From CAZLRH01 sp964562015 (GTDB lineage: Bacteria > Verrucomicrobiota > Verrucomicrobiia > Opitutales > JABDGR01), in NCBI GenBank assembly GCA_964562015.1, contig CAZLRH010000007.1, forward strand, positions 124,001-188,000: a stretch of DNA of 64,000 bases. The letters are read 5' to 3'. Each line of letters starts with the position of its first letter. Within the stretch, counting starts at the first letter, position 1. The notes under the pieces were generated by a model that worked only from the letters and a program-made list of their open reading frames with translations, was not told the DNA's origin and did no database searches. Of the stretch, positions 27,493-35,919 are shown piece by piece. The position numbers and the translations under genes are program-made.

Positions 27493-27735
27493 ATGGCCTC
27501 GATCACCGTCAAGACTCTCCGCCACGCCTTTCCCGCGGTTCTCTCCAGCCTGCAACAGACAGAGCGCGTGACCATCACCCGCCGCGGGCGGGCCGTGGCC
27601 ACGCTGAGCGCCATCAAACCGCGCCGCGGACAGTGGACCCCGCCGGATTTCGCCGCGCGGGCCCGCGATGATTTCCATAATCGTTTTACCGCCCTTTCAC
27701 TGATTGAGCAACTGCACAAATCGGCGGGCCGCTGA
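27493..27735 (+). CDS. Phd/YefM-type antitoxin
   Basis: This 80-residue protein starts MASITVKTLRHAFPAVLSSL and continues VTITRRGRAVATLSAI, the conserved beta-hairpin of Phd/YefM antitoxins. The N-terminal half forms the DNA-binding dimer; the C-terminal part (PDFAARARDDFHNRF onward) should bind the toxin. Its stop TGA overlaps the ATG of the PIN-domain gene by one base (TGATG), so translation is coupled. These antitoxins also repress their own operon, though no operator could be assigned here. Confidence 0.85.
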   Translation: MASITVKTLRHAFPAVLSSLQQTERVTITRRGRAVATLSAIKPRRGQWTPPDFAARARDDFHNRFTALSLIEQLHKSAGR

Positions 27736-28175
27736 TGCGCGAATTCGCCGACACTTCCTTTCTGGTCTCGCTGTATGTGCCGGACGCCAATCACCCGGCC
27801 GCCGCGACCCACGCCAGCAACTGGCGGCAGCCGCCTCTTTTGCCCCTCACCCCATTTGGGGCCTTTGAGTTGAACAATACTTTGCGCCGCCTGGTCTTTC
27901 TCGGGCTGTTCAAGGCCGCGGATTTGCGCCGCCTCGCGCGGCGGGTGCGGGAGGACCTCGGAAATGGAGTTCTGCAGGACCGTCCGCTCGAAGGCTATCG
28001 CTTGATCCAAGAAGGCGAGGAAGTTTCGCGGCACATTACTTCCGGTCACGGCACCCGGGCGCTGGATGTCCTGCATATTGCCGCCGCCCGCTTGCACCGC
28101 TGCACGTTATTCCTCAGCTTCGACAAAAACCAGCGCCTGGCGGCACGGGCCGCGGGGCTGACGGTTGGGCCCTAA
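27735..28175 (+). CDS. vapC: PIN-domain toxin (VapC-like)
   Basis: The 146-residue protein shows the PIN-domain acidic residues: D6 in MREFADTSFLVSLYV, the glutamate of FGAFELNNTL (about 50), D in TRALDVLHIAAA (about 112) and SFDKNQRLAAR (about 130). It is therefore likely a Mg-dependent ribonuclease that cleaves specific RNAs when free of its antitoxin. It is coupled to the Phd-type antitoxin by a one-base overlap. Its last bases run near the lgt gene, but with the preferred lgt start the two are 61 bases apart. Confidence 0.88.
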   Translation: MREFADTSFLVSLYVPDANHPAAATHASNWRQPPLLPLTPFGAFELNNTLRRLVFLGLFKAADLRRLARRVREDLGNGVLQDRPLEGYRLIQEGEEVSRHITSGHGTRALDVLHIAAARLHRCTLFLSFDKNQRLAARAAGLTVGP

Positions 28176-28236
28176 ACTTTTCTCATCCCGGCTTGCCCAT
28201 TCTGGTCTAGTTCGTTTGTTTCAGTGGCTGCGCCCC

Positions 28237-29187
28237 ATGTTTTTGCCGACCCTTTCATTTTTGGCCCAGACTCCCGCAGCGCCGGCACCCGCCGTCCCCG
28301 CGCCGCCCGCCGGTCCGTACTGGGTCCATAATCTGGACCCCTTTGCGTTGCATTTTCCCGCAAGCTGGCCGCTGCCGGGCATCCGCTGGTACGGGCTCGC
28401 GTACATTGCGGGCTTTCTCATGGCGGCGGGGTTGCTGCGCCTGTACGCGGTCAAAGGCCGCTGGCCACTCACCAGCGACCAGCGCTCGACGCTCATCACT
28501 TCGCTCATCATCGGCATCCTGGGCGGCGGGCGGCTGGGATATTGTCTGCTGTACCGGCCGGCGGATTTTTTTGCGAATCCCTTGATCATCATCCGCGTGT
28601 GGGAAGGCGGCATGGCGAGCCACGGCGGTTTCGCCGGCGGACTGCTGGCTTTATGGTGGTTTGGCCGTCACAGCCGGCTGGGTTTCCGACAAGTCTGCGA
28701 CGGTGTGGCGACGCTCGTCTCGCCGGGATTGTTTTTGGGCCGCATCGCGAATTTTGTGAACGGCGAGCTTTGGGGCAAAGTCACGACGGTCTCGTGGGCG
28801 GTCATCTTTCCCGTTCGCGACCAAGGCGTCCTCATCGGCTACACGGAACCGCGGCACCCGTCGCAGCTCTACGAGGCCCTACTCGAGGGCCTGCTGCTCG
28901 CCTTGTACATGCAATGGCGCTGGTGGAGCGGCCCGCCGCCCGGCCAGCCAGGGGCGCGACCCTCGGGCCAGCTCGCCGGGGAGTTTTTAATCGGCTACGC
29001 GCTCGTGCGGATGGTCGGCGAAATATTTCGCGAGCCCGACGAAGGCATCTCGCTGCTGCTGGGCCTGAGCCGCGGCACCTTCTACTCCATTTTCATGATT
29101 CTCGGCGGGCTGGGGTTTATCGTCGCCTCGCGGCGTGGGGAAAAAGAGCCGCCGCCCAAACCCAAGCGTAGGAAAGCGCGCCGGTAA
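28237..29187 (+). CDS. lgt: Prolipoprotein diacylglyceryl transferase
   Basis: The ATG at 28237 gives 316 residues. Lgt transfers the diacylglyceryl group from phosphatidylglycerol to the lipobox cysteine, the first lipoprotein maturation step. Conserved elements are IRWYGLAYIAGFLMA, GGGRLGYCLLYRP, WEGGMASHGGFAGG, the Lgt signature GRIANFVNGELWG, and RHPSQLYEALLEG. Several membrane helices are clear. The C-terminus is a basic tail. A longer version starting at 28165 overlaps vapC and adds no family match. The window encodes at least two likely lipoprotein substrates. Confidence 0.95.
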   Translation: MFLPTLSFLAQTPAAPAPAVPAPPAGPYWVHNLDPFALHFPASWPLPGIRWYGLAYIAGFLMAAGLLRLYAVKGRWPLTSDQRSTLITSLIIGILGGGRLGYCLLYRPADFFANPLIIIRVWEGGMASHGGFAGGLLALWWFGRHSRLGFRQVCDGVATLVSPGLFLGRIANFVNGELWGKVTTVSWAVIFPVRDQGVLIGYTEPRHPSQLYEALLEGLLLALYMQWRWWSGPPPGQPGARPSGQLAGEFLIGYALVRMVGEIFREPDEGISLLLGLSRGTFYSIFMILGGLGFIVASRRGEKEPPPKPKRRKARR

Positions 29188-29207
29188 AGCCATTGTTCCG
29201 CCCGGGT

Positions 29208-32200
29208 TCAAGGCTTCTTGGTGGCTTTGGGCGCAGGAAGTTTTTTCGTGGTTTTGGCGGCGGTCGTGGCGGCTTTCGCTTTGGTAGTCGATGCCGCAGT
29301 CGTAGCCGGCGTTGCCGAAGCCGCCGCCGGGGCTTGTGCTGACGCGCTCGCGGTGACTGTCGGTGGATTCAACGTCCGTGCCACCAAGGGCACCAGCGCG
29401 TCGGGGTCCGCGGGATTGCGCACGTCGTTGGAAAGCTCCCAGAACATCACGCCACCGAGGCCGAGGCTGTTCACATAATTCGCCTTGGCGGTGACGGTGC
29501 GCTGATTGTCCCAGGTTAGGAAAATTCTCTTGGTCGCATTGTACAACCACGCGACCTGCGCGGCATCGTCCCAGTATTCGATATAGCCCGCATCGCTCGC
29601 GCGCAAATCGTGCACATAGCGGTAATCATACATCCCCGCCTCGAACTGCCCCGGCGCCGCGCCATTGGCCGTCGCGTAAAGGCCGTGGTTCGTTGCTCCC
29701 ACCTGCTGCCAGCCGCGCGAATAAAGCGGCACGCCCAGCACGAGTTTAGCCGCAGGGACACCTGTATTCATGTAGGCGTGGACCGTGTAATTGCCATTGA
29801 AATAAACGTCCTCCGGCGCGGGGCTGGCGGGATTTGCAAAGAGCGGCGATTGGTGGTCCGTGCGCGCGGGTTCCCAGGAGCCGTGATAATCATAGGTCAT
29901 CAAATCAAACCAATCGAGGTAGGGCGCCATGCCGCCGGGATCCATTTGCGCAATTTCCGTATAGCCGGCCGGAGCCGCGACGGTGATCAAGTAATGCTGG
30001 CCGTCCGCCGCGCCCGCGAGGTCGAGTTGCCGCCGCAGTTCCTTCACCAGTTCGCGGTAGTTCGCGCCGTCATTGGCGCGCACATTCGCATTCACGTCGG
30101 TCGCCACGCCGGGATATTCCCAGTCCAGGTCCACACCGTTAAATCCCTCGGAGCGCAGGAATTTCACCACCGACGCCGCAAATTTCGTCCGCGCCGCCGC
30201 TGTGGCCGCGATGTCGGAAAAGCGGTTGGAAAGCGTCCAGCCGCCCACGGCAATCAAGGTTTGCAGGCCCGGATGCGCCTGTTTCACCAGACGCAAGGCC
30301 GCGAGATTGCCGCGCGTCGGGTCGCTCGCGGATTCGTTCGCATACGCAGGCACGCCATGGGCAGCCCAATCGTCGTACGTGGCGATCTCGCCGTTGGCGT
30401 CAATTTGCGCGAAGGCATAAATGACGTGGGTCAAATTGGCCGCCGGAATATTCCACACCTGATAATTGCGATCGCTGTAGATGGACCACTCCGCGAAATA
30501 ACCGACGACACGCTTGCCGCCCGGCGCGGGCACGGGTGTCGGAGTGGGTGTCGGGGTTGGTGTTGGAGTTGGACTCGGTGCTGGCGACGGAGCTGGAGTG
30601 GGTGTCGGCGCAGGTGTGGGCGCGGGAGCCGGAGTGGGCGTTGGCGCCGGCGCGGGAGTGGGTGTCGGGGAAGGAGTGGGCGTTGGAACCGGAGTAGTAT
30701 TCCCGCCGGATCCGCCACTGGTGCCGGCAGCGGCACCATTCGCGGTGACGACAATATTGCGCGGAGCGGCGGGTTGGCCGGGAGCGGCCGTGAAGCCGAT
30801 GACGGCTGTCGCGCCGGGCGCAAGTTTGCCGTTCCACGTTTCGTTTCCAAACAGGTAATGCCCGCCGCTGGCTTTTTGCACGACGACATTCCAAATCGTG
30901 TCGGTTTGAAAATCGGCGTCGAAGGCAATGGTCCAATTATTCGCCGAAACCGTGCCCGTGTTTTGCAGGTGCAGTTCGCCGGTAAAACCACTGCCCCAGT
31001 CACTCGTCACCACAAACGTGGTGGCAATTGAAATTGCGCTCGTCGTGTTTCCACCGCCACCGCCGCTGGTATTCCCACTGGTTGTGTTCCCGCCCGTTGT
31101 ATTTCCTCCGCCACTTGTGCTGTTTCCTCCCGTGGAGCCGCCGCCGCTAGTGTTGCCGCCTGTGCCACCCAGCGGAATGCCCGTGGGCGCGCCCGTCAGC
31201 AGCGTGGGATTTTGATAATAATTCTGCACCTTGCTGATCCACCAATATCCATCACTTGGCGGCGCGCCCGTGCCGTGTGTGCTGTCCCCCACCCCAGCGC
31301 CGAAAAGCGCAATGGTCACGCCCGCCTGCTCGGCCAGATCCAGATGCCGGCCCCAAGTCACGGTGCCGCCGGACACCGAGACTTCGCTCAAGCCGTCCGT
31401 CGCGCTAAAATGCGTGAGTCGCGCGCCCGCGCCGGGGGCAAAGGCGTCACCGAAAAAATACGCCGGCGCCGAATCTTCGTAATGCTGAAACGTGTTGTTC
31501 AGCGTCGGGAAAGACTGGCCGGGCGCGTACGGATTGGCCGCGAGCGACTGATTAATCCGGCCCACCGGCAATTGCCACAACACCACCGGCAGTTGGGCGC
31601 GCTCGTGCAATGCATTCACAAACACGAGGTAGTTTGTCCATTGCACCGCATTCCAAAACCAGGTGGCGGACGCCGGGTCGGCGGCCTTGCCTTCATAGCC
31701 GGCATCCAGGCCGTACTTGTCCACCGAGACAAAATTCGCGCCGTTGGTCAACACCCCCGCATCCACATAATAATCGGCGATGGCGGTCGCTTCGTTGTGA
31801 ATGGCCTGCCGGCCCGCCGCGAGACCCAGGGTGTCCGTGAGATGCATGAGACCCTTCGCGGCGATCGGCGTGGTCCAGCCTCCGGCGGGCGAGGCCCAGA
31901 GATTGATTTGCCAGCCGAAATAGGCGTTGGGCATGTTTTTGCGAATGATGTAATTCACCGCCTGCACGAAACCAGTCAGGGAATTCGGAAAATCCGGGTC
32001 CACGCCCGCCGTCAGCACGCCCGCGGCGTAAGCCTGGCTCGTGAGCGCGAGCACCTGGTCGGGCCCGCGTTGGTCATTTTGGGCGAAATAGCCGAGGAGG
32101 TCCGGCTCGAGCACGAAACCCACCAGTTCGCCGTTGGCCTCGGCGGCGGCCAAATCCAAGGCATATTTTAAATCCTGAAAATATCCCAGCATGTAACTCG

Positions 32201-33287
32201 CGTTGGCGAGATGCTGGCTGTCGGTCGGATAACTCTCGCCGCCATCGGGGACATTGTAGAAGACGAAGAACGGAATCATGCCCAGCCGCAGGCTTTCGCG
32301 CACGTAGGAGGTGACGCGGAACCCGTCCGTTTGCGACCACGTGCGCCAGCCTTCGCCCTGATTCTTCGGACCGCCGTTGAGGTAAATGTAACGGTAATCC
32401 ATGCGCCGGTTTTTGCCGTCGCTGGCGAAGGCCCGCCAGAAACTCAAATCGGCGTCGGTGTCCTCGCTCACGGAGCCAATGCCCAAATACTCCGGCAAGC
32501 CCGGCAGCGAGCCATCGTTGTTGCGCACGCGCACACCGAGGTAGCGCGTTTCACCGGTGGCCGCGTTGACCAATTTCAAGCCCGCGCGCCCCGGCTGCAA
32601 GCCCTTGAGGCTCAACCGCCCATCGAAAGTAAACGATGCGGCGACCACCGTCGGGTTGTTGGTCATCACGCTTAAGGCGGCGAGATTTCCGGCCGGATTT
32701 GTGAACGCAAAAATCGTCGGAGAACCCGGGACAATGTCCACTTGATTCGCCTGGCGGACATCGTCCACCCCCGCCAGTTGTAACGTGCCGGCCGCCACCG
32801 GATTACCACCGCTGCCACCCGAGGTGCTTCCTCCAGAAGTGTTGCCGCTTCCGCCACTGGTGTTGCCGCCGGTTCCACCGCCGGAAGTGCTGCCGGTCGA
32901 ATCGTCCGTGCTAAAAGCCACACGAATGGAACCCGCGGGGAAAACCGGGCCGCCCGGACTGCCGACAAAACCCACGTCCACCGAGCCACCCGCGGGAATA
33001 GCCGCATTCCAACTCGCGGGCGTGACGTGGTACGTTCCCCCGGAATGGCTGGCGATGCCATTCCATAGATCAGAAATGGCGCCGGGAAAATCGATATCCA
33101 GGGCCCAATTCGTGACGGGAACCGTGGAGTTGTTATAAAGCACGACATCGGCCGTGAAGCCGGAGCCCCAGTCATTCGCAATGCTGTACTGGGCCTCGAG
33201 AGACTGACCATGGGCGGATGCCAGCGCTGCCCACGCCACCACCACGCACCAACCATCCCGCCAAAAGCGGGATAACATCGTCGTCAT
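29208..33287 (-). CDS. Modular secreted chitinase: CBM2, unassigned central domain, CBM2, GH18, Lys/Ala tail
   Basis: The 1359-residue secreted protein has a signal peptide (cleavage near AHGQS, about 28) and is preceded by a clear Shine-Dalgarno (GGGAGG at 33298-33293). Order: CBM2-like module at about 28-130 (DWGSGFTADVVLYNNS); a Gly/Ser/Thr/Asn linker; an unassigned domain at about 165-700 with VLEPDLLGYF and FVSVDKYGLD, which resembles a TIM-barrel hydrolase; another linker; a second CBM2 at about 765-870; a Pro-Thr linker; and a GH18 domain from about 945. The GH18 catalytic motif is FNGVDLDWEYPG (proton donor glutamate in DLDWE), with MTYDYHGSWEP downstream. It ends with a lysine/alanine/threonine-rich tail of about 45 residues. 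CBM2 modules bind chitin or cellulose. GH18 chitinase is the most likely activity. Confidence 0.9.
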   Translation of the reverse strand: MTTMLSRFWRDGWCVVVAWAALASAHGQSLEAQYSIANDWGSGFTADVVLYNNSTVPVTNWALDIDFPGAISDLWNGIASHSGGTYHVTPASWNAAIPAGGSVDVGFVGSPGGPVFPAGSIRVAFSTDDSTGSTSGGGTGGNTSGGSGNTSGGSTSGGSGGNPVAAGTLQLAGVDDVRQANQVDIVPGSPTIFAFTNPAGNLAALSVMTNNPTVVAASFTFDGRLSLKGLQPGRAGLKLVNAATGETRYLGVRVRNNDGSLPGLPEYLGIGSVSEDTDADLSFWRAFASDGKNRRMDYRYIYLNGGPKNQGEGWRTWSQTDGFRVTSYVRESLRLGMIPFFVFYNVPDGGESYPTDSQHLANASYMLGYFQDLKYALDLAAAEANGELVGFVLEPDLLGYFAQNDQRGPDQVLALTSQAYAAGVLTAGVDPDFPNSLTGFVQAVNYIIRKNMPNAYFGWQINLWASPAGGWTTPIAAKGLMHLTDTLGLAAGRQAIHNEATAIADYYVDAGVLTNGANFVSVDKYGLDAGYEGKAADPASATWFWNAVQWTNYLVFVNALHERAQLPVVLWQLPVGRINQSLAANPYAPGQSFPTLNNTFQHYEDSAPAYFFGDAFAPGAGARLTHFSATDGLSEVSVSGGTVTWGRHLDLAEQAGVTIALFGAGVGDSTHGTGAPPSDGYWWISKVQNYYQNPTLLTGAPTGIPLGGTGGNTSGGGSTGGNSTSGGGNTTGGNTTSGNTSGGGGGNTTSAISIATTFVVTSDWGSGFTGELHLQNTGTVSANNWTIAFDADFQTDTIWNVVVQKASGGHYLFGNETWNGKLAPGATAVIGFTAAPGQPAAPRNIVVTANGAAAGTSGGSGGNTTPVPTPTPSPTPTPAPAPTPTPAPAPTPAPTPTPAPSPAPSPTPTPTPTPTPTPVPAPGGKRVVGYFAEWSIYSDRNYQVWNIPAANLTHVIYAFAQIDANGEIATYDDWAAHGVPAYANESASDPTRGNLAALRLVKQAHPGLQTLIAVGGWTLSNRFSDIAATAAARTKFAASVVKFLRSEGFNGVDLDWEYPGVATDVNANVRANDGANYRELVKELRRQLDLAGAADGQHYLITVAAPAGYTEIAQMDPGGMAPYLDWFDLMTYDYHGSWEPARTDHQSPLFANPASPAPEDVYFNGNYTVHAYMNTGVPAAKLVLGVPLYSRGWQQVGATNHGLYATANGAAPGQFEAGMYDYRYVHDLRASDAGYIEYWDDAAQVAWLYNATKRIFLTWDNQRTVTAKANYVNSLGLGGVMFWELSNDVRNPADPDALVPLVARTLNPPTVTASASAQAPAAASATPATTAASTTKAKAATTAAKTTKKLPAPKATKKP
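30515..30705. repeat. Low-complexity Pro-Thr linker coding repeat
   Basis: On the minus strand this encodes about 60 residues of alternating Pro-Thr/Ala/Ser between the second CBM2 and GH18. The DNA is a degenerate hexamer repeat (GTGTCG/GTTGGA type), prone to slippage. It is coding rather than a separate element. Confidence 0.75.
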
Positions 33288-33513
33288 CGCAACCTCCCTA
33301 AAGTTTGAGGGTTAAGGCGCTCCCGCCCGCCATGAGCCCGGGCAGGGGCGCCGAATCAGTTTGGCTTATGGTGGATAGGAGCACCCCCGCCCGGACGATA
33401 TTCCGGGATTATTTTTGTGCTCCCCCGCAGCTCAACCCATCCAGCTTTTAGCTAGACCGCAGCCGCCATTTATTCCAGCCAAGCGGATTGGGAAATCGCC
33501 TCCTGCCTCAAGT

Positions 33514-35889
33514 TTATTGGCTTTTGGGGCGCGACTTGATACCCTTCACTGTTTCCAGCATTGTCGCTCGCCCCTCTTCCGGAATGTCAGCCTCGTTTAT
33601 GGCCTTTTCAAGTGCCGGAAGATCAACAAAGGCCCAAGTGTAACAAATGGATTGCAGATTACCAGTCCGCGTTCGAGGGTCTGAAATACTTTTGGCCCAA
33701 TTGATAGCTGAAGGTAGATTGTAAGCTCCTTCATTTTTCAACAGAGCTTGGATCGCCGTGTCCCGCTCGGGACCCGGATCAAGCGTGGTTATCCAAGTGG
33801 AAGCTGCTTGCGGATCAGCTGCGATCCAATTGTTGGTCAGCCGCGTTATGGCATTGTCGCGCGTCGCGCCTTCCGGCAGGTCGAAAACCAAATCCGACGC
33901 AGTTTCCGGAGATAAATTGTTAATGATATCACCCCGGAGCGCATTGGTCATCATGCCTTCCGGCAACGATTCGGCATCGAGCCACGCCTTGGCCGGATCC
34001 GCCGCTATAGCTCCATAGATCGCATTCGACCGCGCAGCATCCTGCAATGCACCCTCGGGCAAGCCCTCCGTCCAAGTCCTTGCGGCGGACGGATCTTGCT
34101 GCGCTAACCGACGGGCAATGAGGCCCGCGAGGTTTATATAACCCGCACCGTTAAAATCCGCAAACGCGCCTTGACGTCCATATTGGGTCGAATTGAAATT
34201 AGTCAACAAACCGGCAAGTTTGGGGTCATCAATAAATTTCTGGGCCATGGCCGCAACCGTGGCCGGATCGTATTCTGCCCAGTCCACTAGCAATTTGTTC
34301 GCAGTTTTTTGAAATAAATCCCCGGAAAGCTTGGATTGAGCCCAGGCAAAAGCGGAAACCGGATCGTCCTTGCCCCACGTATTTACGAGAATATCGACAA
34401 GATTTTCCGGCGATGGCACGGTCGGAAATTTGGCAATGGCGTCGAAGGCCTTAAGTGGATCCTCGGCACACATTGAGGTGAACACACTATTTACCGCAAA
34501 CGCCCGGCCGCCGTCATCGAGCAGGTTATTAGCCCACGCCAACGCTGTGCTGGGGTCACGTGCCGCCATGGCGGTGCCCGCGGCGCCATATAGGTACCTG
34601 GGGATTGCGCTCCGCGGCCCAAATTGCCGGGCAATTTTTAAGGCCGCTTCTGGATCCCGATCAGCCAGGTATTGCCCCATTTTAATCACCACGTCGGTGC
34701 CATTGGGTCCTAAACCGCTTTTACTATCGGCAAACGCTGCCACGACCCAGGCCACCGAAGCATCGGGGTCTGTCTTCACCCAGTTCATCGCCACCGTTTC
34801 GACAATGCTTCGGCGCATATCCACTGGCAAAAACTGGGTGGCCTCCATCGAGGCCGCTACAGGGTCTTGTTGGGTCCAATTCGAGAATATGTTCTGAAGC
34901 GTGTCCAGCGTGCGCAGTTCAAGCGGGATATCCTTCCAGAGCTTATAGGCACCCTCTGGATCACGGGCGGCCATCACCGTTAAGACTTGCGCTTCCGCGT
35001 TGGCCCGAAGCGTAGGCTCAGTAAGCTGGCCTACCGCCGCCAAGGCGGTGGCTTGATCCAGCAAAGCATAAATCTTCAAGACTGCAGCCACGGCCACCGC
35101 AGCGACCGGATTTTTGGAGTTCAAAGCCAGCGCCCGTTCAAGCGCCGACCGCGGATCGGCGACTGCAAGTGCGGTGAATAAATTCCTCACTCCAGCATCA
35201 GTAGCTTGGGACCAATCTGCTTCATCGAGCAGGGCTAAAGCGGTATTCGGCTGCATTCCCGCTAAAAGAGCCAGAATAGCTAGCCAATGCGACCTTCCCT
35301 CAGTCGTCATCCTGTAAGTGTCCCATTCCTCATGAGCCGCAGTGGCATTCCCTGCATACCAGCTGCCAAACACACAGGCGAGAGCCCAATTGCGATCATC
35401 GACGTGGACAAGCTCTTGCGCCGCTCTTTCTGCTTCGACCGGATTGACCATCGCCCACGTTTGAAAGACCGCCGCCCAAACTGCATGGTCTTCGTGGCGT
35501 TGGGAAGTGGCCAGAAAATGAGTGAGGGCCGCCTTTGGGTCCTCCGCCGCCCAGCGTGCATAGGCCAATCGACGCAACATAACCCGATTGGCCATTGAGG
35601 TCTTGGTCGCGTGGTCAAGTAGTCCCGCCAATTGCAAAATCGGTGTCGCCTCCACGATTGCGGCCAAGGCCAAAATTCGCTCTCGTTCACTCGGCGCCGC
35701 CATAGCGCCAGCCAGCGATGATTTCGCGGGTGCAGCCCCGGCCGCGTCCGTCCAGGAGGGGGAATTCCAGTCGGGAAGTACTTTTGGAGTAAATTGCGCC
35801 AAGCCCCACCCGGCCGCAATCCAAGCCGCGAGCGTCAAAATCAGCACAAAACCACTAGGTGAAGAAGCTGAGGCGGATTTTGCGTTCAT
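33514..35889 (-). CDS. DP-repeat protein, membrane-anchored (paralog B)
   Basis: The 791-residue protein has an N-terminal hydrophobic segment (GFVLILTLAAWIAAGWGLA) for export or anchoring. Nearly all the rest consists of helical repeats of about 35-45 residues with the core W..xDPxAAxxW...LPxGxxR, for example NWTQQDPVAASMEAT, NWIAADPQAASTWIT and AIAADPAKAWLDAESLPEG. About 15 copies can be counted by eye. The pattern is HEAT/Sel1-like in flavour: paired helices that would form a solenoid. Long proteins of this sort are common in Verrucomicrobia and lack an assigned function. The gene begins 30 bases after the stop of a paralog of almost equal length, so the two probably form an operon. Confidence 0.75.
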   Translation of the reverse strand: MNAKSASASSPSGFVLILTLAAWIAAGWGLAQFTPKVLPDWNSPSWTDAAGAAPAKSSLAGAMAAPSERERILALAAIVEATPILQLAGLLDHATKTSMANRVMLRRLAYARWAAEDPKAALTHFLATSQRHEDHAVWAAVFQTWAMVNPVEAERAAQELVHVDDRNWALACVFGSWYAGNATAAHEEWDTYRMTTEGRSHWLAILALLAGMQPNTALALLDEADWSQATDAGVRNLFTALAVADPRSALERALALNSKNPVAAVAVAAVLKIYALLDQATALAAVGQLTEPTLRANAEAQVLTVMAARDPEGAYKLWKDIPLELRTLDTLQNIFSNWTQQDPVAASMEATQFLPVDMRRSIVETVAMNWVKTDPDASVAWVVAAFADSKSGLGPNGTDVVIKMGQYLADRDPEAALKIARQFGPRSAIPRYLYGAAGTAMAARDPSTALAWANNLLDDGGRAFAVNSVFTSMCAEDPLKAFDAIAKFPTVPSPENLVDILVNTWGKDDPVSAFAWAQSKLSGDLFQKTANKLLVDWAEYDPATVAAMAQKFIDDPKLAGLLTNFNSTQYGRQGAFADFNGAGYINLAGLIARRLAQQDPSAARTWTEGLPEGALQDAARSNAIYGAIAADPAKAWLDAESLPEGMMTNALRGDIINNLSPETASDLVFDLPEGATRDNAITRLTNNWIAADPQAASTWITTLDPGPERDTAIQALLKNEGAYNLPSAINWAKSISDPRTRTGNLQSICYTWAFVDLPALEKAINEADIPEEGRATMLETVKGIKSRPKSQ

Positions 35890-35919
35890 GGATGATCAAT
35901 AATCTTGGGGTAAATATGT

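Noticed and set aside
30515..30705. Tandem DNA repeat as a possible CRISPR or regulatory array
   Set aside because: It encodes a Pro-Thr linker in frame and units are degenerate hexamers without spacers.
33288..33513. Possible riboswitch before the chitinase gene
   Set aside because: No conserved c-di-GMP, cobalamin or other riboswitch core could be found; only a strong Shine-Dalgarno is clear.
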